64,000 nt of DNA. Origin: Nonlabens sp. Ci31 (GTDB lineage: Bacteria; Bacteroidota; Bacteroidia; Flavobacteriales; Flavobacteriaceae). The stretch spans positions 2,241,001-2,305,000 of the forward strand of contig NZ_CP043633.1 in assembly GCF_012974865.1 (NCBI RefSeq). The letters run 5' to 3'. Positions 41,977-50,419 of this stretch are shown here, in pieces (within the stretch, counting starts at the first letter, position 1; the number at the start of each line of letters is the position of its first letter). Under the pieces are notes generated by a model, which saw only the letters and a program-made list of their open reading frames with translations, made no database searches and had not been told where the DNA came from. Made by a program: the position numbers and the translations under genes.

Positions 41977-43302
41977 TTACTTAGTTAAATAAACTTTAAA
42001 GGCCTGATTGCTAGCTGTACTTTGGGTTCCATTATTTCTAAAGAAAATATTTTCTTCAGAACTTTCAATACCTCCGTATATGTAACCAATTAATGTTTTT
42101 TCTTGTTTTAAGCTATTCAAGTTGACAATTTCATTTTCTAAATAGATAGCTTCGTTTGACAATGGAATGAATTCTGCTCCTGATCCTAAAAAGGCTGGCA
42201 TTTTTATACCTAAATCCTTTTCGGTCATAGATCCATCTTGATGGCGTGTAACCATACTAATTGTTTTGACGAAAGGCACTTGGTCATCTTTAATTAAATC
42301 GCCTTTATTTTCGTATTGATATTGACTCAACCCTCCAAAAAATATCGTTATCATTTCGTTTTTCTCTAAATTATAAACAGGGACTTTTGCACTATGATAT
42401 TGACTTAGGTATTGATTAAAATCGCTATTAACTTTATAGCCATTTTCATTTACATCTACAGAGTTTAGCCAAGGAATGTTGGCGTCATATTGAAAAACAC
42501 CACTAAACATCGTAAAGCCTTTTGTTAAATCTGGAAAGATCTGCGGTACCATATTATAATCTCTCCTATGAAGATTTTCAGGGTCTTTTTCTGCCGAATA
42601 ATCACTAATTGATAAATTAACACCATCATCTTCTATTTTAAACGTTCTTATTTCATTAGTATACTCTTGAGTAAACCCAGGACCGTGACCTGGTCCCATT
42701 GGATTATATCTCCCTTCAAAGTATTGTCCACCACACAAATAAAAAGTATCATTCAATAAACCTAATTGTCCGCCTGTTACTGCCAGATTTGAGTCTGTTA
42801 TCTGCCTGAAGAAACTCGAGATATTAGATCCTTCGATAATAGCCTTAGAAAGCCCATCTATATCTATTGCTGTTAAATTTGAGTATGTTGTGTGATCACC
42901 TTTAGTATCACTATAACCATATCCGCCTATTACATAAAGTGTATTGTCTCTTTGTTGAAACTCTTGATTTGTAGATTGTAATTGTTCAAAAATTGAAGCT
43001 GGTAGGACGCTTAAATCTGTTTCCCAAGTTTTATTTGTTTCTGGGTCGATAACAAATACTTTAGTATTATTTTCTTTCTTTAAGAAAGCTTCAAAGGGTC
43101 TACGTTTATGAAGCCCATCTATGCGACCACCTAATATTAACCATTTGCCATCGCTAGTCTTACCTAATGAGTAAGATTGAATGCCAGGAGCCTCATTAAT
43201 GGAAAATGGTTCTATTTGAATTGTAAACTGTTCTTGTGCAGACGAATTACAGCTTGAAAGTGTAAAGGCTATTAAAAAAGTAAAAATGATATTTAGTTTC
43301 AT
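41977..43302 (-). CDS. Kelch-like beta-propeller secreted protein
   Basis: 441 residues with a signal region (LIAFTLSSCNSSAQE, probably a lipoprotein with Cys18). The body repeats short strand motifs ending in glycine pairs (WLILGGRIDG, LYVIGGYGYS, FYLCGGQYFEG, ITIFFGGLSQYQ, LIGYIYGGIES), suggesting a kelch-type propeller of about six blades. Function unknown. It lies 37 bp downstream of the DUF2202 gene on the same strand and so belongs to the operon driven by the operator at 44019. Confidence 0.6.
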   Translation of the reverse strand: MKLNIIFTFLIAFTLSSCNSSAQEQFTIQIEPFSINEAPGIQSYSLGKTSDGKWLILGGRIDGLHKRRPFEAFLKKENNTKVFVIDPETNKTWETDLSVLPASIFEQLQSTNQEFQQRDNTLYVIGGYGYSDTKGDHTTYSNLTAIDIDGLSKAIIEGSNISSFFRQITDSNLAVTGGQLGLLNDTFYLCGGQYFEGRYNPMGPGHGPGFTQEYTNEIRTFKIEDDGVNLSISDYSAEKDPENLHRRDYNMVPQIFPDLTKGFTMFSGVFQYDANIPWLNSVDVNENGYKVNSDFNQYLSQYHSAKVPVYNLEKNEMITIFFGGLSQYQYENKGDLIKDDQVPFVKTISMVTRHQDGSMTEKDLGIKMPAFLGSGAEFIPLSNEAIYLENEIVNLNSLKQEKTLIGYIYGGIESSEENIFFRNNGTQSTASNQAFKVYLTK

Positions 43303-43339
43303 CTATTTTGATTTAAAGTGTGTTTAATAAGGTTTATAG

Positions 43340-43966
43340 TTAATTGCATTGTTCGCTTCCTGATGTTACAATAGTATCAAACTGTTCTTGCGATATGTAC
43401 TGTGGCACATAATTCTCTCCAGAGTTTTCAATTGCAGTGAAGAAGCTTCTTAAATGATTGCGCGATCCACATTGTAAGTTTTCAAAAACTGATATAAGAG
43501 CAACATTTGATGTGACGTCTATATAGTCTTGTAAATCACGAATGTCTAAATCTTCAATAGTAGCCCCTATTGTAAGCGCATTGTTCATACTGATTGATCC
43601 GTCAACTACAAATTGGTCATATAAAGTTTGTATTTCTGTATTAGTAAACTCTCCGTATGGTAAAATCTCAAATGGCACATTACTTTGAGTCAATAAATTT
43701 GCAACTAAATTCATATGAGATTGTTCACTATTTTTAATATTACCAAATTGATTTATTGACCATAAATTATCTAAATACTCATAAGTGTCACGTGCTAATT
43801 TTTCTTCTTCTAGCATAAACAATAAAGCATCTTTATCTGCTTGAGTAAGTACTATACTATTTGTAATTTGATCTGTGTCATCATCATTACTGCAAGAGGT
43901 TAGAGAAACCAGACCAGTTAATATAACGATTGCTGTAGTCGCTGTTATTTTTATAAACCTTTTCAT
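43340..43966 (-). CDS. DUF2202 ferritin-like lipoprotein
   Basis: 208 residues with lipobox SLTSC and the DUF2202 domain: LTQADKDALLFMLEEEKLARDTYEYL, then SEQSHMNLVANLL, TIGATIEDLDIRDLQDYI and NLQCGSRNHLRSF. The two helices with E..E..R and E..H are ferritin-like metal ligands. Family members occur in bacteria and archaea with no proven role; a di-metal oxidase or metal store is likely. A Crp/Fnr-like operator lies 53 bp before the start codon. Confidence 0.85.
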   Translation of the reverse strand: MKRFIKITATTAIVILTGLVSLTSCSNDDDTDQITNSIVLTQADKDALLFMLEEEKLARDTYEYLDNLWSINQFGNIKNSEQSHMNLVANLLTQSNVPFEILPYGEFTNTEIQTLYDQFVVDGSISMNNALTIGATIEDLDIRDLQDYIDVTSNVALISVFENLQCGSRNHLRSFFTAIENSGENYVPQYISQEQFDTIVTSGSEQCN

Positions 43967-43988
43967 AATTACTTGTATTTATTTACTA

Positions 43989-44032
43989 CTAATCTCCGTA
44001 ATAAAATTGAGTGCTACAGTTACCTATGTTAC
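43989..44032 (-). promoter_or_regulatory. Crp/Fnr-like operator of the DUF2202 operon
   Basis: GTTACCTATGTTAC (44019-44032), one base from the palindrome GTAACnnnnGTTAC. Thirty-three bases away, centre to centre, lies GAGATTAG (43996-43989, minus strand), a weak -7 box with two mismatches. Weak promoters with an activator site near -40 are typical for this regulator family. Confidence 0.55.
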
Positions 44033-44036
44033 ATAA

Positions 44037-44074
44037 CTAAAAAAGCACTCTTTAACATTAAGAGTGCTTTTTTT
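44037..44074. terminator. Bidirectional terminator hairpin
   Basis: AAAAAAGCACTCTT and AAGAGTGCTTTTTTT pair perfectly around a short loop. It stands between the DUF2202 promoter and the small membrane ORF at 44170. Confidence 0.75.
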
Positions 44075-44078
44075 ATTC

Positions 44079-44094
44079 CGCTTTCGCGAAAGCG
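44079..44094. repeat. Flavobacterial palindrome GCTTTCGCGAAAGC, copy 3
   Basis: CGCTTTCGCGAAAGCG, intergenic, directly beside a terminator hairpin. Confidence 0.9.
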
Positions 44095-44134
44095 TAAGGT
44101 AACAAATGTCATTTTTTATATTCCATTCAAATTC

Positions 44135-44142
44135 TACCTTTG
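44135..44142 (+). promoter_or_regulatory. -7 box of the 38-residue membrane ORF
   Basis: TACCTTTG, perfect TAnnTTTG, 27 bp before the ATG at 44170; a run of T occupies the -33 position. Confidence 0.5.
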
Positions 44143-44169
44143 CTTAAACACTAAAATGTATTACACGCG

Positions 44170-44286
44170 ATGGGAAATTCAAATACCACAATTTATATAG
44201 TTGCGACAATTATTATACTTCATTTTTTAGTAGGCTTTATCTGGTTAGCTTATAAACTCACTAAAAAAAGGATGATGAGTAATTAA
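44170..44286 (+). CDS. Small single-span membrane protein (38 residues)
   Basis: MGNSNTTIYIVATIIILHFL continues VGFIWLAYKLTKKRMMSN. A short polar N-terminus, one hydrophobic helix of about 20 residues and a Lys/Arg-rich tail fit a real membrane microprotein. A perfect -7 box lies 27 bp upstream. It faces away from the DUF2202 operon and converges on the duplicated-domain lipoprotein gene. No family recognised. Confidence 0.5.
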   Translation: MGNSNTTIYIVATIIILHFLVGFIWLAYKLTKKRMMSN

Positions 44287-44316
44287 AAATACCTATTATC
44301 CTTAGCTCGCTTTACA

Positions 44317-45177
44317 TTAACTTTTTTCTATTAAAAGATTCCATTGCTCTGGCGATAGTGTTTTTATAACCAAGTCTCTACAATTTGTTTTTTTTGAAAC
44401 TACGTCTACTCTTAGTTTTCCAATTTCATTTATCTTATTGAATATTCCTGCTCTTGGCTCCTTATTAAGAGACGCTTGATAGATATCTTTTTCTAGGTTT
44501 TGAACTTGCTGTGCCATTTGCATCATTTTTGGATGGTTTTCACTGCTCCAGTTTCCTAATGTTTTTTGTTCTTCCTCAGATATTTTGAATTTTTCTGTAT
44601 TATCATTTATGGTTTGCATATAGTTGGGAAGCGGATTTACGTGAGAAATCAACACCATCATTTCTTCTCTTTCCATAAAAGGATATTCTTTTTTATAATC
44701 TTCTACCAAAGTATTCCATTGTTTGTCGTCTAACTCTTCAATGATGTGATCTCTACATTGAATTTTAATCTCTGCAATTTCTAATCGTAGTTTATTAGTA
44801 GCATCCAGTTTTTGCAAAATTTTCTCTGAGCTTGCTTGTTCTTTTGAAAGCGATTTTATTTCAGAATTAATTTCATCTATTTGTTCCATTCTAGCTTCAA
44901 TCTTTGGATGATTTTCAGTTCTCCAAATCTTAAATGCTGATTCTTGTTTGTCTGTTAATGCCAATTGATTTTTTTCAGAAACCATATAACGCATATAATT
45001 TGGACCAGAGAAATAGTCCTCAATTTTAAGTTTTTTATCCGCTTTTGATTTTTCTACTGCAACACTTTTTTGAGTTTCTGAGACATTAACTTTTTTCTCG
45101 TTTTTGTTACAAGAAACTAGCATTAATCCTAAAATTAATACGAATCCTATTTTCTTAATTACTTTTAGATATATCAT
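44317..45177 (-). CDS. Lipoprotein with two tandem Spy/CpxP-like helical repeats
   Basis: 286 residues with lipobox LMLVSC. Two halves share the same plan: NYMRYMVSEKNQLALTDKQE, IWRTENHPK, LRLEIAEIKIQCRDHIIEEL, DDKQWNTLVEDY; and NYMQTINDNTEKFKISEEEQ, NWSSENHPK, LRVDVVSKKTNCRDLVIKTL, SPEQWNLLIEKS. ENHPK, a single CRD and QWN-L recur in each. Helical periplasmic proteins of this type sense or bind metals or act as chaperones; the function here is unknown. An Fnr-like operator lies 57 bp upstream, and it is the neighbour of the efflux operon. Confidence 0.7.
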   Translation of the reverse strand: MIYLKVIKKIGFVLILGLMLVSCNKNEKKVNVSETQKSVAVEKSKADKKLKIEDYFSGPNYMRYMVSEKNQLALTDKQESAFKIWRTENHPKIEARMEQIDEINSEIKSLSKEQASSEKILQKLDATNKLRLEIAEIKIQCRDHIIEELDDKQWNTLVEDYKKEYPFMEREEMMVLISHVNPLPNYMQTINDNTEKFKISEEEQKTLGNWSSENHPKMMQMAQQVQNLEKDIYQASLNKEPRAGIFNKINEIGKLRVDVVSKKTNCRDLVIKTLSPEQWNLLIEKS

Positions 45178-45203
45178 AATATTATTATTTTTTAAATTCA
45201 GAT

Positions 45204-45247
45204 CAAATCTGAGGAATAATTAATGCGCCTACAGTCACATAGGTTAC
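45204..45247 (-). promoter_or_regulatory. Crp/Fnr-like operator of the duplicated-domain lipoprotein
   Basis: GTCACATAGGTTAC (45234-45247), one base from GTAACnnnnGTTAC. Centre-to-centre 33 bp on, CAGATTTG (45211-45204, minus strand) is one base from TAnnTTTG. Confidence 0.6.
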
Positions 45248-45263
45248 ATATAAAACATTAATA

Positions 45264-46385
45264 TTAATTTGTTTTTTTATAACTCCAAACCGCTAATCCA
45301 TTCATTATAAAAGCATACAGTAGTGTTTTGGATAATTGCGGTAGAATATCCATAAAACCAGAACCTTTAAGCATAACCATACGCATTACTTCTACAAAGT
45401 ATTTAATAGGGTTAAATTCTGTAAGAATCTGAGCCCATTCAGGCATACTCTCAATAGGCGTAAATAAACCGCTCATCAAGATAAAAATCACTGTAAAAAA
45501 CCAAGCAATAAACATCGCTTGCTGTTGTGTGTCTGTAAAGTTTGAAATGAACAAGCCTATGCCTAGAATAACTAATATATAAATGGAAGTATATAAATAC
45601 ATCAAGGGTAAACTTCCTACAATAGGCACATTGAAGATAACTCTTGCGATAATAAGTCCAACTGTTAGTATACCCATCCCAATGACCCAAAACGGAAATA
45701 GTTTGCCAATTATAAACTGGCTTTTTCTGATAGGTGTAACGTTTATTTGTTCTAATGTGCCAATTTCTTTTTCGCGGACAATATTCATCCCTGAAAGAAA
45801 CAACGTAATCATAGTTACCAACAACACCAAAATCCCAGGAACCATAAAGGTTTTGTAATTTAAGGTTTCATTATACCAGAATAAAGGGACGGTTTCAATA
45901 TTTATTGGCTGAATTTGCTTGTCTGAAACTTGAAATAAATCAACTTTTAAATTTTTATTAAAACGTTGCACGATCTGAGTTAAATATACATTCTCAACAC
46001 CAGCTGCTGCTCCATCAATCGCATTAATGGTTATTCCTAAATTGTTGTGTTTTTCCTTTTGTAAATCACGTTCAAAATAGTTTGGAATTTCTAATAGAAC
46101 ATCAACTTCTCCTTTAAGCATCGCAGCACTTGCTAATCGCTCAGATGGAAAATCTGTCGACACTTCAAAATAAGTTGAGGCATTAAATTTTTCTATTAAT
46201 GCTCTTGATGTTGATGTGTGATCGCTATCAATATACCCAAATTTGATATTCTTAACTTCAAAAGTGGCAGCGTTAGATAGAATAATGAGTTGCAATAAAG
46301 GCAAAATAAAAATTATAGGAAGCATCCCTTTATTTCTAAAGATTTGTTTAAACTCTTTTTGTATGATATATAGAATTATTTTCAT
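45264..46385 (-). CDS. ABC-2 type permease (YbhR-like)
   Basis: 373 residues: one N-terminal membrane helix, a periplasmic domain of about 150 residues, then five helices with the ABC-2 signature NIVREKEIGTLEQINVTPIRKSQFIIGKL. It forms the exporter channel with the permease at 46385-47491, whose stop overlaps this start by one base. Last gene of the operon starting at 52286. Confidence 0.9.
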   Translation of the reverse strand: MKIILYIIQKEFKQIFRNKGMLPIIFILPLLQLIILSNAATFEVKNIKFGYIDSDHTSTSRALIEKFNASTYFEVSTDFPSERLASAAMLKGEVDVLLEIPNYFERDLQKEKHNNLGITINAIDGAAAGVENVYLTQIVQRFNKNLKVDLFQVSDKQIQPINIETVPLFWYNETLNYKTFMVPGILVLLVTMITLFLSGMNIVREKEIGTLEQINVTPIRKSQFIIGKLFPFWVIGMGILTVGLIIARVIFNVPIVGSLPLMYLYTSIYILVILGIGLFISNFTDTQQQAMFIAWFFTVIFILMSGLFTPIESMPEWAQILTEFNPIKYFVEVMRMVMLKGSGFMDILPQLSKTLLYAFIMNGLAVWSYKKTN

Positions 46386-47491
46386 TACTCTAATCTGATT
46401 TTATATTTCTTTACACTTAATCCAATAAAAAATACAGTCATACCAAATAAGATTAGGGTTTCTTTCCATACGTATTGTAGACCTACACCTTTAAGCATTA
46501 TACCTTTAATAATGATTATAAACCATTTAGCAGGAATTATATTACTAATAACTTGCAACGGTATTGGCATACTGGAAATAGGGAAAATAAAACCAGATAA
46601 TAAAATTACAGGAAGCATTAGTCCCATAAGTGAAATCATCATCGCTGTCTGTTGTGTTGCTGAAATAGTTGAGATTAAGATTCCTAGAGCCAAAGCTGAA
46701 ATAATAAATAAGATGCTCTCCAATCCTAATAAAACTAAACTACCTTGAACTGGCATTTTAAAGATAAAAATGCTTAGTACAATAATAACTAATGCATTAA
46801 TAATGGATAGGAAAATATAAGGAAACACTTTACCTATAATTACTTGAAGCGGTTTTAATGGTGAAACCAGTAAAATTTCCATTGTTCCTAATTCTTTTTC
46901 TCTGGTGATAGAAATTGAGGTCATCATTGCAGAAACTAACATTAAAATAATGGTCATAACACCTGGAACAAACATATACACGCTTTTTAATTCTGGGTTG
47001 TAAACCATGCGCGTTCTTGGAACTATTTGATATTCAATGGTAATATCTTTGTTTAATTCCTTTTGATACTGTGTAAGAATCGCATTTACAAAATTACTAA
47101 TGGTGTTTGCGGTATTTGGGTCTGTAGCATCTGTAATTATCTGTAGGGTTGCATTGTGATCTTTGATTAGATTTTTACTAAAATCTTTTTCAAAATTTAA
47201 AACTGCTTTTACTTTTCCTTTTTTAAAAATGGTTTCAATATCAGATTCTTTTTCAATAAATTGATTGACACTAAAGTATTTTGAAGCTGAAATTTTATTA
47301 ATAATTTCTTCTGTAGTTGCATCTTTAGAATGATCTAAAATAGCAATATCTACATTATTGATTTCATTAGTTATGGCGAAGCCAAACAACAAAATTTGTG
47401 CAATTGGCATTCCGAAGAGAATAAACAACGAGCGTCTATCTCTAAAGATATGGTAGAATTCTTTTTTTATGAAGCCTATAAACCTTTTCAT
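46385..47491 (-). CDS. ABC-2 type permease (YbhS-like)
   Basis: 368 residues with the same architecture: helix at the N-terminus (LFILFGMPIAQILLFGFAI), periplasmic loop, and five C-terminal helices beginning after ITREKELGTMEILLVSPLKPLQVIIGK. In E. coli YbhS and YbhR form the membrane part of a drug or Na+/H+ exporter. It overlaps the upstream ATPase gene by four bases and the downstream permease by one. Confidence 0.9.
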   Translation of the reverse strand: MKRFIGFIKKEFYHIFRDRRSLFILFGMPIAQILLFGFAITNEINNVDIAILDHSKDATTEEIINKISASKYFSVNQFIEKESDIETIFKKGKVKAVLNFEKDFSKNLIKDHNATLQIITDATDPNTANTISNFVNAILTQYQKELNKDITIEYQIVPRTRMVYNPELKSVYMFVPGVMTIILMLVSAMMTSISITREKELGTMEILLVSPLKPLQVIIGKVFPYIFLSIINALVIIVLSIFIFKMPVQGSLVLLGLESILFIISALALGILISTISATQQTAMMISLMGLMLPVILLSGFIFPISSMPIPLQVISNIIPAKWFIIIIKGIMLKGVGLQYVWKETLILFGMTVFFIGLSVKKYKIRLE

Positions 47492-48216
47492 CCTCTCGCT
47501 AGTTTTAGAAATACATCATTCATATTATCTGCTTTAAACTGTTCTTTGAGTTTCTTTGGTGTATCTAAAGCTTCAATTTTTCCGTTAACCATAATAGATA
47601 CTCTGTCGCAATATTCAGCTTCGTCCATATAGTGTGTGGTTACAAAAACGGTGGTGCCTTGATTGGCTGCTTTGTAGATCATTTCCCAGAATTGGCGTCT
47701 GGTAATTGGGTCAACGCCTCCTGTTGGTTCATCTAAAAACACAATTTTAGGATCGTGAAGTAAAGACACAGAAAAAGACAGTTTTTGTTTCCAGCCCAGT
47801 GGTAATGAACCTACCAGCTTATTTGCAACTTTTTCCAATCGTAATTCTTGAATCAAAATAGCTGATTTTTCTTTTATTCGTTTTCTCGACAAACCGTAAA
47901 TGCCACCAAAAAACATAATGTTCTCTTTAACCGTTAAATCGTCATACAAAGCAAATTTCTGACTCATATATCCAATGTTTTTCTTGATGTCTTCAGCATG
48001 TGTGAATACATCAAATCCAGCTACATTAGCTTTTCCAGAAGTTGGATTAGAAATACCAATTAGCATTTTCATAGCTGTGGTTTTTCCTGCTCCATTTGCG
48101 CCTAAAAAACCAAATATTTCACCTTTGTTAACCTCAAAAGTAATGGCGTTTACAGCTGTAAAATCCCCAAACATTTTGGTTAATCCTTCTACTTGTATGA
48201 CTCTTTCGTTGCTCAT
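47488..48216 (-). CDS. ABC exporter ATPase, second-half type of YbhF
   Basis: 242 residues: Walker A GANGAGKTT, Walker B and D-loop VFLDEPTGGVDP, and H-loop His in VTTHYMDEAEYCDR. The signature motif is the degenerate LPLGWKQKLS, which is the form found in the C-terminal ATPase half of E. coli YbhF. The other half is encoded by the neighbouring gene. It overlaps the downstream permease by four bases. Confidence 0.9.
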   Translation of the reverse strand: MSNERVIQVEGLTKMFGDFTAVNAITFEVNKGEIFGFLGANGAGKTTAMKMLIGISNPTSGKANVAGFDVFTHAEDIKKNIGYMSQKFALYDDLTVKENIMFFGGIYGLSRKRIKEKSAILIQELRLEKVANKLVGSLPLGWKQKLSFSVSLLHDPKIVFLDEPTGGVDPITRRQFWEMIYKAANQGTTVFVTTHYMDEAEYCDRVSIMVNGKIEALDTPKKLKEQFKADNMNDVFLKLARG

Positions 48217-49118
48217 TATTTTGCTAATTCCATAAAAGTATCTTCAATAGTCGCTACAGTTTTTTCTATTTCTATATTGGATAGGTTTTTCGATTCTAAA
48301 TACACTTTCAAATCTTTCGGATTAAAATCTGTTCTGTTATCTGTGTAATGCACAAATTCTCCAAAAGGATATACACTATGATTGTGTTCATAGGCATTTA
48401 AAGCGTTAATGAGCTGATACATATTATTTGCGCGTACATTATAAATTGGTTTTGGGTAATGTTTTACAATAGCTTCAGGTGTATCAATCTCCAAGATTTT
48501 TCCATCTTGAATTAGTGCAATTCTATCACATAAAGCCGCTTCGTCCATATAAGGTGTAGATACCAAAATAGTGATGTCTTTTTGTTGCAAGCGTTTTAGC
48601 ATTTCCCAAAATTCTTTTCTTGACACTGGATCTACTCCTGTTGTTGGTTCGTCTAAAAACAAGACTTTGGGTTTGTGAATCAATGCGCAGCATAAAGCTA
48701 GTTTTTGTTTCATACCGCCCGACAGCTTTCCAGCACGACGATCTTTAAAAGGCTCTATTTGAATATATATATCTTTTATTAAATCGTAGTTTTCTTCTAT
48801 TGTTGTGCCAAAAATGGTAGCAAAGAAATTTAGGTTTTCTTCAACGGTCAAATCCTGATAAAGTGAAAATTTGCCAGGCATATAACCAACACTATTTCTA
48901 ATGCTTTTATAATCATTAACAACATCATAACCTGCAACAGTTGCAGTACCTTCGTTTGCAATTAGAAGCGTGGTTAAAACTCTAAAAAGCGTTGTTTTTC
49001 CTGCACCATCAGGTCCAATAAGCCCAAAAAGCTCACCTGGTTTTACATCAAAAGAAATGCTTTCTAAAGCTTTTATATTTTTGTAAGATTTCGATATATT
49101 GGTAACGATAATACTCAT
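48216..49118 (-). CDS. ABC exporter ATPase, first-half type of YbhF
   Basis: 300 residues: Walker A GPDGAGKTTLFRVL (the unusual Asp is typical of the N-terminal half of YbhF), signature LSGGMKQKLALCCALI, Walker B VLFLDEPTTGVDPVSR, and a switch region STPYMDEAALCDR where the H-loop His is replaced by Pro-Tyr context. It has a C-terminal extension of about 70 residues. One-base overlaps on both sides indicate tight translational coupling. Confidence 0.9.
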   Translation of the reverse strand: MSIIVTNISKSYKNIKALESISFDVKPGELFGLIGPDGAGKTTLFRVLTTLLIANEGTATVAGYDVVNDYKSIRNSVGYMPGKFSLYQDLTVEENLNFFATIFGTTIEENYDLIKDIYIQIEPFKDRRAGKLSGGMKQKLALCCALIHKPKVLFLDEPTTGVDPVSRKEFWEMLKRLQQKDITILVSTPYMDEAALCDRIALIQDGKILEIDTPEAIVKHYPKPIYNVRANNMYQLINALNAYEHNHSVYPFGEFVHYTDNRTDFNPKDLKVYLESKNLSNIEIEKTVATIEDTFMELAK

Positions 49119-49501
49119 TATTTTACTAAAATAAAGTTGCTATTTACTAAAGCCATAACCTCGTGTTTAACATCTTTTTCAATCATAACATAGTCGCCAG
49201 CTTCTAAATTAGTTTCACCAGATTGTTCTTTGTAGATAGCCTTACCAGAAACGCAAATTAAAATCGCTTGTACGTTACTAACGTGTTCTTTTAATTCTTT
49301 TCCCTTTGCTATTTGTAATGACATAACTTTACCTTCTTCGGCTTGTAATAAAAGCTTTGTTTGAACAGCTTTGTCCTCAGTATGTAAGCTTTTTAAATTC
49401 ATTTTAGGATAGGTATTTGTAGATTGCTGTGTAGTTGTCTTTTCATCGTTTTTACATCCTATAAAAGCGAGTATTCCTATTAAAAAAATTAATTTTTTCA
49501 T
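49118..49501 (-). CDS. Cupin-domain lipoprotein within the efflux operon
   Basis: 127 residues with lipobox LAFIGC. After SLHTEDKAVQTKLLLQAEEG comes a small cupin barrel (LKEHVSNVQAILICVSGKAI, NLEAGDYVMIEKDVKHEVMA). The His in LKEHVSNVQ and the final DVKHEV provide part of a metal site. Such cupins bind ligands or metals. Its position between the HlyD and ATPase genes is unusual; it could sense or bind the exported compound, which is inference. Confidence 0.7.
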   Translation of the reverse strand: MKKLIFLIGILAFIGCKNDEKTTTQQSTNTYPKMNLKSLHTEDKAVQTKLLLQAEEGKVMSLQIAKGKELKEHVSNVQAILICVSGKAIYKEQSGETNLEAGDYVMIEKDVKHEVMALVNSNFILVK

Positions 49502-49512
49502 ATGTATTTATA

Positions 49513-50409
49513 TTAATTATTAGATGATATCCACATTTCTGCTGGCATACCAATTTTTAAACTTCCATCGTTTATCACATCAATTTTTACAGCATAGACC
49601 AAAGCAACACGCTCTTCTTTTGTCTGAATAATTTTTGGTGTGAATTCTGCTTCCGAAGCAATCCAGCTAACTGTACCTTTATAAGATTTCATAGCATCAT
49701 CTTTATCAATTTTAACAGCTACTTCCTGACCCATTTTTAAATTAGCCAATTGTGTCTCACTTATATAAACTCGTAATTGCATCGTGCTTAAATCGGCAAT
49801 TTTATAAAGCGGTTTGCCAAATACAGTAATTTCATTTGGTTCTGCGTATTTGGTTAAAACAGTTCCGTCTACAGGATTTATAATCTTATTTTTTTTGATT
49901 TGGTCATCAATTTGTTTTAATTGAACGTCAATAGATTTAAGTTCATTAACGACAGGAGCGTTTTGAATTTCAACACTTCTAATTTGACTTTTGATGACAT
50001 CCATTTCACCTTGAACGTCATCTAGTTGTTTTTGTGTTCCTGCATTATCTTTAATGAGATTTTCAGCGCGTACTTTATTCGTGTTTGCCGTTTTTAATTT
50101 CGCGTTTAACACATTGATTTGTGATAAAACACCTCTAGATTTTGAACTAATCACAGCTTTAGACACTTCTAATTGTTCTCGTTTTAATGCTAGTGGAATG
50201 GTATCGATATAGCCTATAAATTGCTCTTTTTGAAGCACATCACCTTCGTTAACTTTAAACTGCATAAGTTTTCCGTTATTTTCTGCTGAAATCGTTATTT
50301 CAATAGCTTCAAAATTTCCGTAGCCATCTGCTTTTCCATTAGAATCACTACAAGAAAATAGACTTAGTGTAGTGATGCTTATAATTGATATATAGAGGTA
50401 GTTTTTCAT
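49513..50409 (-). CDS. HlyD-family periplasmic adaptor lipoprotein (YbhG-like)
   Basis: 298 residues, lipobox LSLFSC. A biotinyl-lipoyl-like half (FKVNEGDVLQKEQFIGYIDT), an alpha-helical hairpin of about 90 residues (VSKAVISSKSRGVLSQINVL to QIDDQIKKNKI), the second lipoyl half (INPVDGTVLTKYAEPNEITV) and a beta-barrel domain. It bridges the ABC permease and TolC. Confidence 0.9.
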   Translation of the reverse strand: MKNYLYISIISITTLSLFSCSDSNGKADGYGNFEAIEITISAENNGKLMQFKVNEGDVLQKEQFIGYIDTIPLALKREQLEVSKAVISSKSRGVLSQINVLNAKLKTANTNKVRAENLIKDNAGTQKQLDDVQGEMDVIKSQIRSVEIQNAPVVNELKSIDVQLKQIDDQIKKNKIINPVDGTVLTKYAEPNEITVFGKPLYKIADLSTMQLRVYISETQLANLKMGQEVAVKIDKDDAMKSYKGTVSWIASEAEFTPKIIQTKEERVALVYAVKIDVINDGSLKIGMPAEMWISSNN

Positions 50410-50419
50410 TCTAAATAAG

